Positions 1 to 9,440 of a DNA stretch of 64,000 bases are shown here, piece by piece (position 1 is the first letter of the stretch; every line of letters begins with the position of its first letter). Under the pieces are notes generated by a model that did no database searches, was not told the origin of the DNA, and saw only the letters and a list, made by a program, of their open reading frames with translations. The DNA is from Leptospira haakeii. Its GTDB lineage: Bacteria; Spirochaetota; Leptospiria; Leptospirales; Leptospiraceae. A program made the position numbers and the translations under genes. The stretch spans positions 248,001 to 312,000 of the forward strand of contig NZ_NPEG01000002.1 of NCBI RefSeq assembly GCF_002812045.1, read 5' to 3'.

Positions 1-1797
1 CCCATTCAAATCTGAGATGAATTGGTCCCCATCATTTCCAAAAGAAGATCTGGAGATTTCAGTTTCCTCCAATTCTGCTAAATTTCCGTTCTTAAAATCG
101 TAGAATGTTAAGATCAACCTCGGATCGGAAGTCCCACTGATCCTAAGTAGATCCGGAACCCCATTCTTATCCATATCTACAAATCCTTGGAAAGAATTTC
201 CTGGATCCGTAATATTCAATAATTGTGATTTTTGAAAACCTGAACCGGTAGAAAGATAAATTTGGATCTTAGTAGAAGTTTTTGCCTGTAAAATATCAGT
301 CTTTCCGTCTCCATTTACATCCGCTAAAAAATGAAAAGGTGTGCTTTGCTGTAGATTTTCAGCAATAAGTTCAGGATATTCTACTGAGCTCAGATCCGGA
401 CCGTAATACACAATTCCCTTGGCACCGTTTGATTTTAGTACCAAAAAATCAGTCTTACCATCTCCATTAAAATCTCCCGGGAAAATTTTACCCTCGGTGG
501 TGACTCCAATCGGATTCCCCTTGGATTCTCCACTCAAAGAGAGTGGATCTAGGTTTTCAGTATCCCAAGAAGAAAGTTTAGAAACTGAAAACCTTTGGTT
601 GTCCATATTTCCCAAAACACGGACCATCTCAGGACTTCCGTCACCATCTACATCCGCAGGAACTGCAAAAGACATTTCCACACCATTTGTGCAAACATCT
701 TGGAAGCTCTCCACTCCCATCTTACAAATATAGGGAGCAGCGTAATGACTCGCAAGCATACAACCTGCGTCAACAGTACAGGCACAGGCTGCGGCAGTAG
801 CGTCACAGAAAGATTTTACACTCGGGTTAGGAGCTCTATAAGAATTTTGGAATGTTTTTCCGGAAGATTGTACATACTGAGCCTGAATAGACCGAGTCGA
901 ATAAGAAAATACGATTGGTTTATAATTTTTACGATGAAAAGAAGAAAGAAACGTTTCTCCGTTTACTGTATCGTAATCAAATTCATATAGCTCACTTAAA
1001 TTTTCGGAACCGGACGAATCTTTCGCATATACTTCTATTTTTTCTAATATTTTCTTTCGAGAAAGAGGTTTGGTTAAAGAGAAAATTTTCTCTCCAAATC
1101 TTTCGGAACGGTCCTCATAGATAAAAAGTATCCTTGCATTTCCCCTGGCATATACGATTTCCTTTGGCAAAACATCAGGAGATTGTAAATTTTCCGAATC
1201 GTATCGGATATCATAACCGTTCCCGAACCTATCTCTAACCTTATCTAAATAGAAAGCGATAGGGACTCCATCCGAATCCAATCTAGAATTAGAACCTCCG
1301 GAAAAATTTTTACCATATTCGTAAATGACTCCGTTTTTATCTCGGACCTTCCAAACAGAACCGTCGAACTCTGTCTTAGAAAAACTTTCGATTTTGAATT
1401 TATAATTTCCATTCGTATCCGAGATCATCTCACCGAATTGAGAAGAAGTGTATCCATCTGAAGAACCAAAATGAACTCCCAGATTCGGATTTTTAGAGAT
1501 CTGAGGAAATCCACTCAAGGACCAACCCTTCCCTAAAATCCCGGAACCGGAGCCGGAATATTGGATATTTACCGAAGGAACTATATCTCCGGTTCCAGGA
1601 GGAACTTGGATAGAAAGCGAAAACCCAGGCTTACCATAAGAATTCACACTGACATCCGGAAATGGAAGAGGGATCTCAGTCTCTAATCCGAATAATGTGG
1701 AGAAAAAAGAATAGATAGGACGAATAGGGTTCCAGGCTAAAAGCAGAATCGCACTGCAGAATATAAGAATTACATAATATCTTCCGGTCCTAAACAT
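1..1797 (-). CDS. SpvB-like / FG-GAP repeat secreted protein, 5' part only
   Basis: The minus strand is open from an ATG at 1797 to the left window edge, giving about 599 residues with no stop, so the C-terminus is missing. The N-terminus has a hydrophobic signal or anchor (about residues 8-22). It is followed by an SpvB-type segment with the family's PGTGDIVPSVNIQYSGSGSG-like pattern and a GxGWSLSG motif. The later part has FG-GAP/VCBS calcium-type loops (DVNGDGKTD, DFNGDGKTD, DVDGDGSPE). A cysteine-rich stretch (CDATAAACACT and following) lies between them. The family is shared with Tc-toxin B subunits and Rhs-type proteins. Toxin activity cannot be judged without the C-terminus. A weak AGAAGGA lies 12 bases upstream of the start. 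It is divergent from the 2228 operon. Confidence 0.85.
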   Translation of the reverse strand, partial: MFRTGRYYVILIFCSAILLLAWNPIRPIYSFFSTLFGLETEIPLPFPDVSVNSYGKPGFSLSIQVPPGTGDIVPSVNIQYSGSGSGILGKGWSLSGFPQISKNPNLGVHFGSSDGYTSSQFGEMISDTNGNYKFKIESFSKTEFDGSVWKVRDKNGVIYEYGKNFSGGSNSRLDSDGVPIAFYLDKVRDRFGNGYDIRYDSENLQSPDVLPKEIVYARGNARILFIYEDRSERFGEKIFSLTKPLSRKKILEKIEVYAKDSSGSENLSELYEFDYDTVNGETFLSSFHRKNYKPIVFSYSTRSIQAQYVQSSGKTFQNSYRAPNPSVKSFCDATAAACACTVDAGCMLASHYAAPYICKMGVESFQDVCTNGVEMSFAVPADVDGDGSPEMVRVLGNMDNQRFSVSKLSSWDTENLDPLSLSGESKGNPIGVTTEGKIFPGDFNGDGKTDFLVLKSNGAKGIVYYGPDLSSVEYPELIAENLQQSTPFHFLADVNGDGKTDILQAKTSTKIQIYLSTGSGFQKSQLLNITDPGNSFQGFVDMDKNGVPDLLRISGTSDPRLILTFYDFKNGNLAELEETEISRSSFGNDGDQFISDLNG

Positions 1798-2227
1798 TAG
1801 CTTGCCAAATCCTTCTGTAAATTTCCGGATTTTACTCCGGAATGGAATTAGCCGAGCTGTGAGCAATTCACCTAAAGGTGATCTTTATATATAAAAGCAC
1901 TAACACGTTTAAAATTTCCTATGTCAAACATAAATATCCCAATTTAGGATATTAAAAGTCATAATATCCACATTCTTTTTTCAAATATCCTGAATCAGGA
2001 TTCAAGCTAACCTCTTATTTTGGAATTTAGAATCAATATTCCGCATAGATATCCCAATTGAGTAAAAAAACAGAAGTTCCTCAAAGGAACATACAATATT
2101 TAAAATATACTAAATTGGGATATTTTGTAGGAATTAAAAATAATTTTCTTTCTTTTTACTCCAGGAAGTCACATCCCATCTAAATAAGATGTTCTGAATT
2201 TTCTTTTCGGGCCCTCTTCCGTGTTGT
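1798..2227. promoter_or_regulatory. Divergent intergenic region with clustered AATATCC boxes
   Basis: This 430-bp spacer separates two divergent genes and carries repeated dyads. AATATCC or its complement occurs at 1933-1939, 1947-1953 (inverted, 7-base spacer), 1963-1969, 1984-1990 and 2118-2124, with GATATCC at 2048-2054. The 15-mer at 1933-1947 recurs as its exact reverse complement at 2110-2124. ATCCTGA-A-TCAGGAT is a perfect palindrome at 1987-2001. TCACCT-AA-AGGTGA lies at 1868-1881, and GTTCC-TCAAA-GGAAC at 2076-2090. The arrangement looks like operator sites for one regulator acting on both flanking transcripts. The regulator is unknown. Confidence 0.6.
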
Positions 2228-3094
2228 ATGTCTAAAAAAATCGCCCTTGTTTTCTGCGGAATCGTCTTCCCTTCTTATCTTTTTGCTTCTGAAATATTAT
2301 TCAAGAATGGAGACGCTTTTATCGCGGAAGAAGTTTCCGAAGAAAGGGAATATGTCCTTCTTTCCTGGAAAGAGAAAAAATACAGGATCCCTATATCGGA
2401 ACTCCAACGAATAGATCCAAGGAAGAAGGGCCCGGATTCTTCTTATCGTTATTCCGAATTCAAATTAACGGATGGAACCCAACTTAAAGGTATTTTGATA
2501 GATAAAAAAGAGAACAAACTTATCTTAAAAACGGAACTCGGTTTTGTTGAGCTGGATAGATATAAAATCCTCTCTCATAATTTTGACGAAATCTCCTCCG
2601 AACCTCCCGTCATTCCTGAAAAATATCTATTAGAAACTTCTAAACAAAAAGACTGGAGGATCGGCCTTTTCGGCTCCGGGTATTATTCCTGGGGTCCATG
2701 GGGACAGGCATTTCCTATTACATATGGAGGAGGTGTATTTTTAGAAAGAGATACAAACTCAAAGTTTTGGTTTTACGGAGTTTCTTCCGAAGTCTCGATC
2801 GGAAAAGGTAAAAATGGAAACCTAGGTATATGGAGCCAATCCGCTTATTTAGGAAAACATTACGGAAGTTCATCCCCTTATTGGTTATTAGGAGCAGGTT
2901 TCAGTAATCTAACTCGGACTGGAGACGAAAACATCTCCGCGACCAGTCCTGATTTCATTTTTGAATTCGGTTGGAATTGGCAAACTGAGTCCAGATCTTC
3001 CATTCGACTCGGTATCCGTTCTCAATGTACAATAGAAGAAGGTTCCAATTTTTGCAGATCGGGCCTCCGATTTTCCTGGGGGTTTGCGATATGA
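2228..3094 (+). CDS. Putative outer-membrane protein, unrecognised family
   Basis: This is a 288-residue protein with a clear signal peptide (cleavage near the ASE at about residue 21). The first half (about 22-125) is charged and beta-rich and repeats a 'KNGDAFIAEEV' / 'TDGTQLKGILI' pattern, suggesting two related small beta domains. The second half (about 140-288) alternates aromatic and polar strands and ends in an aromatic-rich strand (FSWGFAI), as small beta-barrels do. I infer an outer-membrane barrel with a periplasmic N-domain; no specific function is recognised. It is the first gene of a three-gene unit. Its stop overlaps the next start by ATGA at 3091-3094, so translation is probably coupled. 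Confidence 0.8.
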   Translation: MSKKIALVFCGIVFPSYLFASEILFKNGDAFIAEEVSEEREYVLLSWKEKKYRIPISELQRIDPRKKGPDSSYRYSEFKLTDGTQLKGILIDKKENKLILKTELGFVELDRYKILSHNFDEISSEPPVIPEKYLLETSKQKDWRIGLFGSGYYSWGPWGQAFPITYGGGVFLERDTNSKFWFYGVSSEVSIGKGKNGNLGIWSQSAYLGKHYGSSSPYWLLGAGFSNLTRTGDENISATSPDFIFEFGWNWQTESRSSIRLGIRSQCTIEEGSNFCRSGLRFSWGFAI

Positions 3095-4452
3095 GAAAAA
3101 TATATTTTGTTTTTATAATTCTTTCTATAACCTTACACTTTTTCTTTTGCACCGCCTCCGGTTTATCTGAAATTTTAGGAGAAGAATCTGCCAGAGCGGA
3201 ATTCGCATTTGTAGCAAAATTAGGTCCTAATTCCGCAGTTCTTTCCTGGAATTGTTCGCATCCTGCAAAAGGTACAATGTATACAAGCGATGGAATACTT
3301 CCTAGTATCCAATCATCCAAAACTCATTTTTTAGAATGGAAACATTTAAACGTAAATACTTCTTACAGAGTAATCTTAACCTGCGGATCTCAAAAGATAG
3401 AAGAAGGTAGTGTTTTAGAATTCACAACTTGGATCTCGAATGATCCTCCTAAAACAAGAGGGATTTGGATCTTAGGTGGAATTGGGAATGACGGGCTTCC
3501 TATCAAAGAAGTGGATTTATTCGATCCAGTGGCGGAGATCTGGTATTCTTCCATTACAAATATTCCTAGTCCCAGGATTCTCGCTTCGATCATTCATCAT
3601 AAAAACAAAATATATATTATCGGCGGAATGGAGAATATTTCCGGGACCTATATCTCCTCTTCTAAGGTAGAAGTTTATGATCCATATGCGGACGTATGGG
3701 AAACAAAATCTTCTTTGCCTTCTGGTTCTATCGGTGCAGTGGCAGGTTCTGTAGGAGATGAGATCTATATTCTTTCCGGTTCTAATTCCAGCGATATGAC
3801 GAACGGCCCTGTATTTAATACAATTATAAAGTTCTATCCGGAACTTGGAATAAGCGGCCAATGGATCTCTTTTTCTTCGGCCTCTACTATATTCAGCAGA
3901 GTCGATATGTCAGGTTGTGCGATTAACGGTATTATTTTTTATACTGGCGGTAGGACTTACAATAGCGGAAGTGCAAATTCAAGCACGGACGGTTTCGCTG
4001 CTTCTGCAAACACTACTACTTCTTTTAGTGAGCCTAGTTTAGGAGAATCCAAACATGGAGCTGCTGGGGTTTGTATTTTACCTTCTTCCCAGGATCCGTT
4101 TCCTGCTGACGGAGTTTATTTTGCGGTTGTAGGAGGTTCAACGGGTTCCGGAAATGTATTCCAACCCGCGACTTTCATTATTCCCACAAATAGAACTGAG
4201 TTTTATCAATTAGGCTCTTCTTCTTTTTCCTTGGGACCGAGTCTCCCTTCTTCTCTATATTTTCCTGCAGTCCAAACTTCTTATGAGACTCGTAAAATTT
4301 TTTCCTTTGGAGGAGCTTCTTCCATTAATATTCCTGAAAACACCGTGTATTCTTTGGATTCCGGAAATCCATTAGGTTCTGCTTGGGCAACCCATTCTTT
4401 GCCTATGCCAAGAAGAAGATATTCTCATAAAGCGATTCGAATCGACAGATGA
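3091..4452 (+). CDS. Kelch-repeat lipoprotein
   Basis: This is a 453-residue protein. I chose the ATG at 3091, which overlaps the preceding stop and begins a signal peptide ending in a lipobox-like FFFC (Cys about 18). An in-frame start 66 bases earlier would lie inside the upstream gene. Residues about 40-120 look like a fibronectin-III-type domain (SAVLSWNCSHP, TSYRVILTC). From about 125 to the end there are Kelch-type blades with repeated IYIIGGMEN, IYILSGS, IIFYTGGR and IFSFGGAS strands and VEVYDPYADVWE linkers. Kelch propellers usually bind proteins or glycans. It is likely anchored to a membrane facing the periplasm or surface. The gene overlaps the next one by ATGA at 4449-4452. Confidence 0.85.
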   Translation: MRKIYFVFIILSITLHFFFCTASGLSEILGEESARAEFAFVAKLGPNSAVLSWNCSHPAKGTMYTSDGILPSIQSSKTHFLEWKHLNVNTSYRVILTCGSQKIEEGSVLEFTTWISNDPPKTRGIWILGGIGNDGLPIKEVDLFDPVAEIWYSSITNIPSPRILASIIHHKNKIYIIGGMENISGTYISSSKVEVYDPYADVWETKSSLPSGSIGAVAGSVGDEIYILSGSNSSDMTNGPVFNTIIKFYPELGISGQWISFSSASTIFSRVDMSGCAINGIIFYTGGRTYNSGSANSSTDGFAASANTTTSFSEPSLGESKHGAAGVCILPSSQDPFPADGVYFAVVGGSTGSGNVFQPATFIIPTNRTEFYQLGSSSFSLGPSLPSSLYFPAVQTSYETRKIFSFGGASSINIPENTVYSLDSGNPLGSAWATHSLPMPRRRYSHKAIRIDR

Positions 4453-5066
4453 AATTGCCGTTTTCAGAATCCAAAATTTTTAGAATAGCAACCTTCTCTA
4501 TTCTTCTCATCTCTCCATTATTTCTATTATCAGAAGAAGGTAATGTGGAAAGTAAATGGATCCAAGAAGGAAACATCTTATTAGAATCCAAACAATTCGA
4601 AGAAGCCTTAATATTGGCAAATTCCATTTTAGAATCGGATCCTTCTAACTCTAAGGCTGAATTTATTCTAACCCAAGCCTGGATCGGGATTGGCAGAGAG
4701 GAAAAGAAAAAGGGGAATTTTAATAAGGCAAAAGAATATTTAGAAAATGCTTATAAAAAATGGCCTCTGAATGAAAATCTTCGAAAGGAACTTGCGGAGT
4801 TAGAAAATAGTCCTCATCCATATAAAAAATCGCCCACATCTTCCGGACACAATTCTTACATACAAAATGTATTTAATAAAAACACGGAAGATCTAACTGC
4901 CAGTATCAACCTTCTCCGCTTAGAAATTGAAAAACTAAAAGGTGAATTGGAAATAGAAAGAAAAGAACGCGCGAAAGAAAACCCAAATGAGATCATCTTT
5001 TACTGGGTCTATTTGCTTTTAGGAATACAAATTGTGGCCTTATTTGCAATATATAGGAAAATATAA
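4449..5066 (+). CDS. TPR protein with C-terminal membrane anchor
   Basis: This is a 205-residue protein. A hydrophobic N-terminal segment (about 13-28) acts as signal or anchor. Two to three TPR-like helix pairs follow at about 33-115 (GNILLESKQFEEALILANSI and KGNFNKAKEYLENAYKKWP). Residues about 140-165 form a charged coiled-coil segment (LLRLEIEKLKGELEIE), and the protein ends in a transmembrane helix (about 180-198). It is the last gene of the unit 2228-5066, coupled by ATGA to the Kelch lipoprotein. I infer a scaffold in the same envelope assembly; no partner is identified. Confidence 0.8.
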   Translation: MKLPFSESKIFRIATFSILLISPLFLLSEEGNVESKWIQEGNILLESKQFEEALILANSILESDPSNSKAEFILTQAWIGIGREEKKKGNFNKAKEYLENAYKKWPLNENLRKELAELENSPHPYKKSPTSSGHNSYIQNVFNKNTEDLTASINLLRLEIEKLKGELEIERKERAKENPNEIIFYWVYLLLGIQIVALFAIYRKI

Positions 5067-5094
5067 TATTCTTCGGCCCCAAACTTTCTAAAAA

Positions 5095-5769
5095 TTAGGC
5101 ACTAAAAGCAACTCCCCTTTCCGCCGCAATCTCTCTGGCCGTTTTTCCATCTTCCGTTTTTAGATCCGGATCCGCACCTTTCTTCAATAATAAAGTAACG
5201 ATCTGTTCATTTCCCTGTCTGGAGGCTGCAATATGAAGCGGAGAAAAACCTCCATCTTGTGTGAAATTCGGATCCGCGCCATTCTCCAAAAGTAATGCAA
5301 CTGCATCCGCTCTCCAAGAAGCAACAGCGGAATGTAATGCAGTATTACCTATCGATAATTTACTTTTAGATTTAGCGTGTATGTCCGCGCCCTTCTCCAA
5401 TAAAAATCGAATAATGGAAAGTTTTCCAAAATGAGAAGCAAGATGTAAAGGTGTCCAGCCATCAGGACTATAAGACTGAACTATACTTGGATTGGAGTCT
5501 ACGAGTTCTTTAACTCTTTCCTCATGTCCCAAAGCAGCTGCTTCGAATAGATTGAGTGGAATTCCTAGGGTAAGATATGAATTTACTATATCCTCTTTGC
5601 CGTAATAAAGAGCGAATAGTACGGGGGTGATCCCTTCCGGATTTTGCTTGGAAGCGAGATCCGGACTTTCTCTCAATGAATAGATAACTTGAGCTTTATG
5701 ACCGGCGGCGATCATTTGGAACATATCGGAAATCAAGCAATAGGCCTCCGAAAAACAACGAAGGATCAT
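5095..5769 (-). CDS. Ankyrin-repeat protein
   Basis: This is a 224-residue protein with about five ankyrin repeats spanning residues 25-220. Typical helices and turns include DGWTPLHLASHFGKLSIIRF, GNTALHSAVASWRADAVALL and GGFSPLHIAASRQGNEQIVT, each followed by LLxxGADPN/D-type turns. There is no signal peptide, so it is probably cytoplasmic and mediates protein contacts. The start is uncertain. ATG at 5769 gives the longest form, ATG at 5724 removes 15 non-repeat residues, and neither has a good ribosome-binding site. It converges on the 2228-5066 operon with only 28 bases between them. Confidence 0.85.
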   Translation of the reverse strand: MILRCFSEAYCLISDMFQMIAAGHKAQVIYSLRESPDLASKQNPEGITPVLFALYYGKEDIVNSYLTLGIPLNLFEAAALGHEERVKELVDSNPSIVQSYSPDGWTPLHLASHFGKLSIIRFLLEKGADIHAKSKSKLSIGNTALHSAVASWRADAVALLLENGADPNFTQDGGFSPLHIAASRQGNEQIVTLLLKKGADPDLKTEDGKTAREIAAERGVAFSA

Positions 5770-5828
5770 CCATTCTTTTAGTGTTTTGTCAATCCGGTTT
5801 CGACCGAAGGTAACGAATTCTACTGGAA

Positions 5829-6989
5829 TTATTCTTTGAGCTGTATCAGATCAAAAGGTTGGAGATCCACAGAGATCGGCGCCGGAGTTAATAACCGATT
5901 ATCTCTAGTATCGAACATTGTAACACCCGGTTGAGAGAATTGAGTATTGGAAACGTATAGTATTTCGTCATCCGCAAGTAAGATCGTCGTCAAACTCGCA
6001 TCATAGGAGGAAGGAATAAAAAGTAGAGTCGCCAATTTCTGACCTGTGCTTGGATTAAATACTTGTAATGTTTTATTGAAGGAAGCGTCCAAAACACTTG
6101 CGTAACCCAGTTGATCGTTTTTGACCTGCACTCCTAATATATCTCCTCCTGCAGCAGCTTCCGAAAACAAAAAGCCTGAGCGGAAAGTCCGGGAAGAAAG
6201 CCTAAATGCCACCACCCCGCCGTCAATCTGGCTCAAAAAACCCATTCTATTTGCCGCGGCAAAAATTATATGAGTCTCCCCGAAAAGTTCCAATATCTGA
6301 GGTTTGCCTACCGGGTTTGGAACAGGAAATGTATAAACGGAAATAATAGAATCAGTTACAGTATCTATTTCCAAAAGAAGGGATCCCCAAGGACCAGGTG
6401 GAAAATATCCAGTCGGATCATTTCGATCCAATCTTTGTAATACTACAAACAGGCTGGAGCCAACGATTTGTATACCGGACATTTCAGGTAAATTATCCGG
6501 AATCGCACTAGGCTCAGAATAACCCCCCAGATCTATCTGTCCTAAACTTGCTCCTGTTAGAGGATGAATAATCCTTAATATTCTAGACCCATAAAGTGAT
6601 ACATAAGCCTTGTTCGGACCTAGGATCGCAATATCGGCAGGATTTGTGCCTGAGCCCATAGACCATTCCGATATGGTTTGGAATCCGAAATTAGGATCCA
6701 AAACTTGAATACTATCCCTATTTAAACGATTTAGAATATATACTTTATCGTTCCCGTATCTGGCGATAGCATCAGAATGAATCGGCGTCAATCCAGGATA
6801 AGAAAGAAGAAGTTCAGGATTTACTACCTTAAATCTGCCTCCGCTCGCAAAATCCGTGGTCACCACTCCGATATTATTCGGAAGATTTGGAGTTAAGAAT
6901 AAAGTATATAAAGGTGGTCTTTCTATATCTCCGCAGAAGGAGAAGAAGATAAACAAAGAGGGAAGAATAGTTCGTGATAAAGATCTCAT
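5829..6989 (-). CDS. Beta-propeller lipoprotein co-transcribed with the B12 TonB receptor
   Basis: This is a 386-residue protein with a short signal and lipobox-like FFSFC (Cys about 19). The mature part is a repeated beta-strand pattern of YVTN/NHL-propeller type (KVYILNRLNRDSIQVLDP, KAYVSLYGSRILRIIHP, EILYVSNTQF). It lies directly downstream of the TonB receptor: the receptor stop is 6991-6993 and this start is at 6989. The GGGAGG ribosome-binding site lies within the receptor's last codons. Through this operon it should be under the cobalamin riboswitch. I infer a surface or periplasmic accessory protein in corrinoid binding or uptake. The sequence itself does not prove corrinoid binding. 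Confidence 0.8.
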   Translation of the reverse strand: MRSLSRTILPSLFIFFSFCGDIERPPLYTLFLTPNLPNNIGVVTTDFASGGRFKVVNPELLLSYPGLTPIHSDAIARYGNDKVYILNRLNRDSIQVLDPNFGFQTISEWSMGSGTNPADIAILGPNKAYVSLYGSRILRIIHPLTGASLGQIDLGGYSEPSAIPDNLPEMSGIQIVGSSLFVVLQRLDRNDPTGYFPPGPWGSLLLEIDTVTDSIISVYTFPVPNPVGKPQILELFGETHIIFAAANRMGFLSQIDGGVVAFRLSSRTFRSGFLFSEAAAGGDILGVQVKNDQLGYASVLDASFNKTLQVFNPSTGQKLATLLFIPSSYDASLTTILLADDEILYVSNTQFSQPGVTMFDTRDNRLLTPAPISVDLQPFDLIQLKE

Positions 6990-6990
6990 C

Positions 6991-9093
6991 TTAAAACCTC
7001 CCGCTCAAGGTGATAAACCAATTTCTTCCCGGTAGAGGATATCCTACAATATCCTCCACTCTTTTATCTCCCATATTCCTAAGATCTATACTTAAGAGCA
7101 GTTCTTTAGGAGTCTTTTCTCCTTTTTTGGTAGGATCTTCTTCCTCGGGAGAAGAATACAATACAAGTGTAAGATATGCGTTCCAAATTTGACGAGCAGG
7201 TTGGTAATTTACATATTCATTTGTCCTATCCTTAAAAACTGCTCCTACATACACACCTTCAAATCCAAGTTCCCATCTTTTTCCCCTATATGCGATCGTT
7301 CCGGAGATTTCATGTTTAGGCCTAAGAGGAAGATATTTTCCATTTAGATAAGGCGCAGGAGAAGTATTGATCGCTTCTTGGTAGGTATATTCTAATAAAA
7401 ATTTCCAGCCCTTATATTCGGTCTTATGAGAAACTTCGGCACCGTCAATCCTTGCAGAATCCACATTTTCCGGCCTCAAGGTAAACTGCGAATTCGGGAT
7501 GAATAGGATCATGTCCTTGATCCTTTTTCTAAAATAGGAAATCGTAATATTAGATTTGAATTCTCCGTTTTTATATCTTCCGGTGAAACCGGCATCCCCA
7601 TTCTCACTTCTTTCCGGTTTGAGAGAATCGTTTGCTATGATTGTTCCAACTTCTCCGAATAGTTCTAAAAAACTCGGGATCCTATATTGTTTTGCGATAT
7701 TGGATTTAAATTCCAAAGAATAATTTTCTTTTTCCCAAAACCTCCAAAGAAGTCCTGCTTTAGGATTCGAAAACTCAGTGGTTTTTGTGGCAGAAGCAAA
7801 CGGATCTTGTTTTCTATACCAAGGTTCGTCGGATTGGAATTTGTCTCTGTAAGAATCCCAAGAAACCCCGGGAGTCAAAACTAGTTTTCCATCCAAAAAT
7901 CTGAACTCGTCTTCTACTTGAAACGTAGTATAGGTCCTTGTTTTTCCCGGTTCATATTTTAGATCTATATTTTGAGGTGTACTTCTTGATCTTTCGAATG
8001 TTTCTCTTTCTATCCCAGCGTGGAATTTCAGAATTTGATAATATTCTAATAAATAGAGTGTAGGAGTGATCTGGAATCCGGACTGTCCCATAAAAGCGGT
8101 AGAGTTAGGAGTCCCTTTGGAAAATTCTGATTTCGGATCGAATAGATCGTCGTTCGTAAATGAGGTAAAAGCCCGAGTTTCTAATCTCAATAATCCGTCG
8201 AATAAACCTTTTGTATCCGTTCCGAGAGAAGTAGTATTTCTAAGATATCTGCGATGGACTTGTTGTGTTTGGTTGCTTGCAGGCCCGGGAATTCCATGAA
8301 ATCTATAATTTAGATCATTCCAAAACTTGATCTTGGTCGCTCCGATATCCCCGCTCAGGCCTAACATCCCGGAAGTTCTTTCGTACTGAGCGTTCCTTCT
8401 TTTATCGATCGTATCGTCCAGAGGATTAACGAGTAATGTACCATGAGTATTTAGGTAAGAAAAGTTTTGATCCGATTTTTCTCCGAGTAAGAATACACTA
8501 GTGCCTATTCCTCCGTAAGTCCCCGTATGCGTTATGCTACCTTTCCCTGTATTAAAACTCCCGGCACCTATATTAACACGAGTTTTAGGAGGACCACCGC
8601 CCGTTCTTGTGACTAAGTTCACACTTCCACCGATTGCGGATCCTGAAAATCCGACAGGAGCGCCACTTCTGTAAACCTCTATACTTTGTAAATTGTCGAA
8701 TGGAAGATCTGCGAGGTTTACTTCTCCCCCTTGCGCATTATTAAAAGGAACTCCGTCTATAAAGATCCTGGATTGGTTCGGGTTTGTTCCTCTAAGAGAA
8801 AGAGTTGAGTAAGAACCGAGGCCACCGTATCTTCTGATCCTGACCCCTGCTTCCCTTTCTAAAACATCGGGAAGATTCGTATAACGTGCATTGTATTGAT
8901 CCAGATCGATAGAAGTCTGGAAGCCAGTCGGGTTCTTTCTGAAATTTTCAGGCTGAGAATTAGAACTGGTCTTTCCCACTACTTTTACAGTGGAAGTTTC
9001 AGTCTTCTGGGGCTCTTGAGAAAATATTTGGACGGAAAATAGAAAGAGCCCTAGATGAAGTATTCTGCCGAATTGTTTGGGTCTTTTATACAT
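6991..9093 (-). CDS. btuB: TonB-dependent outer-membrane receptor, probable cobalamin receptor
   Basis: This is a 700-residue protein with a signal peptide ending near residue 25 and a TonB-box-like segment (STVKVVGK, about 34-41). The plug domain (about 55-165) shows the [11 protein letters not shown] and [11 protein letters not shown] motifs. A 22-strand-type barrel follows and ends in the terminal phenylalanine strand FITLSGRF. The substrate is assigned from the cobalamin riboswitch directly upstream and the BtuB-like plug. It would import corrinoids with TonB-ExbBD energy. It is first in an operon with the propeller lipoprotein at 5829-6989. Length is normal to slightly long for BtuB. Confidence 0.9.
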   Translation of the reverse strand: MYKRPKQFGRILHLGLFLFSVQIFSQEPQKTETSTVKVVGKTSSNSQPENFRKNPTGFQTSIDLDQYNARYTNLPDVLEREAGVRIRRYGGLGSYSTLSLRGTNPNQSRIFIDGVPFNNAQGGEVNLADLPFDNLQSIEVYRSGAPVGFSGSAIGGSVNLVTRTGGGPPKTRVNIGAGSFNTGKGSITHTGTYGGIGTSVFLLGEKSDQNFSYLNTHGTLLVNPLDDTIDKRRNAQYERTSGMLGLSGDIGATKIKFWNDLNYRFHGIPGPASNQTQQVHRRYLRNTTSLGTDTKGLFDGLLRLETRAFTSFTNDDLFDPKSEFSKGTPNSTAFMGQSGFQITPTLYLLEYYQILKFHAGIERETFERSRSTPQNIDLKYEPGKTRTYTTFQVEDEFRFLDGKLVLTPGVSWDSYRDKFQSDEPWYRKQDPFASATKTTEFSNPKAGLLWRFWEKENYSLEFKSNIAKQYRIPSFLELFGEVGTIIANDSLKPERSENGDAGFTGRYKNGEFKSNITISYFRKRIKDMILFIPNSQFTLRPENVDSARIDGAEVSHKTEYKGWKFLLEYTYQEAINTSPAPYLNGKYLPLRPKHEISGTIAYRGKRWELGFEGVYVGAVFKDRTNEYVNYQPARQIWNAYLTLVLYSSPEEEDPTKKGEKTPKELLLSIDLRNMGDKRVEDIVGYPLPGRNWFITLSGRF

Positions 9094-9128
9094 TGAGGCC
9101 TTAACTCCCGAAAGCCAGAGAATTGAAA

Positions 9129-9282
9129 GCAGCTCTGATAGGTTTTCTGACTCACGCCCGATTCGGACCCTTCCCGTCTTTCGACAGTGGTTTTGTCCGA
9201 TCGTTTAGGCGTTTACAGCTGCGGGTACAGCTCCGGATTCTCACCGGATTCCCTTTTCCGATCTACTTGCAAAACCAGGTTC
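9129..9282 (-). promoter_or_regulatory. Cobalamin (B12) riboswitch
   Basis: Read on the minus strand, the leader of the TonB receptor contains the conserved core of the adenosylcobalamin riboswitch class. GGTGAGAATCC lies at 9235-9245, followed by GGAGCTGTACCCGCAGCTGT. A CCACTGT element is followed by GGGAAGG, and the B12 box GTGAGTCAGAAAACC lies at 9141-9155. It ends about 36 bases before the ATG at 9093. I see no clear intrinsic terminator between it and the start, so control is more likely by ribosome-site sequestration. Ligand binding should lower receptor expression. Confidence 0.93.
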
Positions 9283-9300
9283 CCAACCCAAGTTGGTGGG

Positions 9301-9440
9301 GCAATCTCAAAAAGGTCTTGCCGCCTCTTGCTTACGCAAGACCGGGCTGCTCCGGGCTCGGACATACGTCCTCGTCCCTCGCTTACGCTCAGGACGCTTC
9401 GCGCCCTACACATCCCTGGCGGATGGAAGATTCTCGGTAA
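9301..9440. repeat. GC-rich intergenic repeat-like block
   Basis: This block is strikingly more GC-rich than its surroundings and has no plausible gene. It contains GGTCTTGC at 9314-9321 with its inverted copy GCAAGACC at 9336-9343. CTTACGC is repeated (TTGCTTACGCAAG, then TCGCTTACGCTCAGGACG), and GGACATACGTCC is a near palindrome. This composition and nested dyads resemble a dispersed intergenic element rather than promoter DNA. It sits just upstream of the riboswitch aptamer on the minus strand. Other copies elsewhere in the genome would confirm it. Confidence 0.45.

Noticed and set aside
419..1124. Overlapping plus-strand reading frames in the first kilobase
   Set aside because: They are antisense to the continuous SpvB/FG-GAP frame on the minus strand and have no domain, signal or ribosome-binding site.
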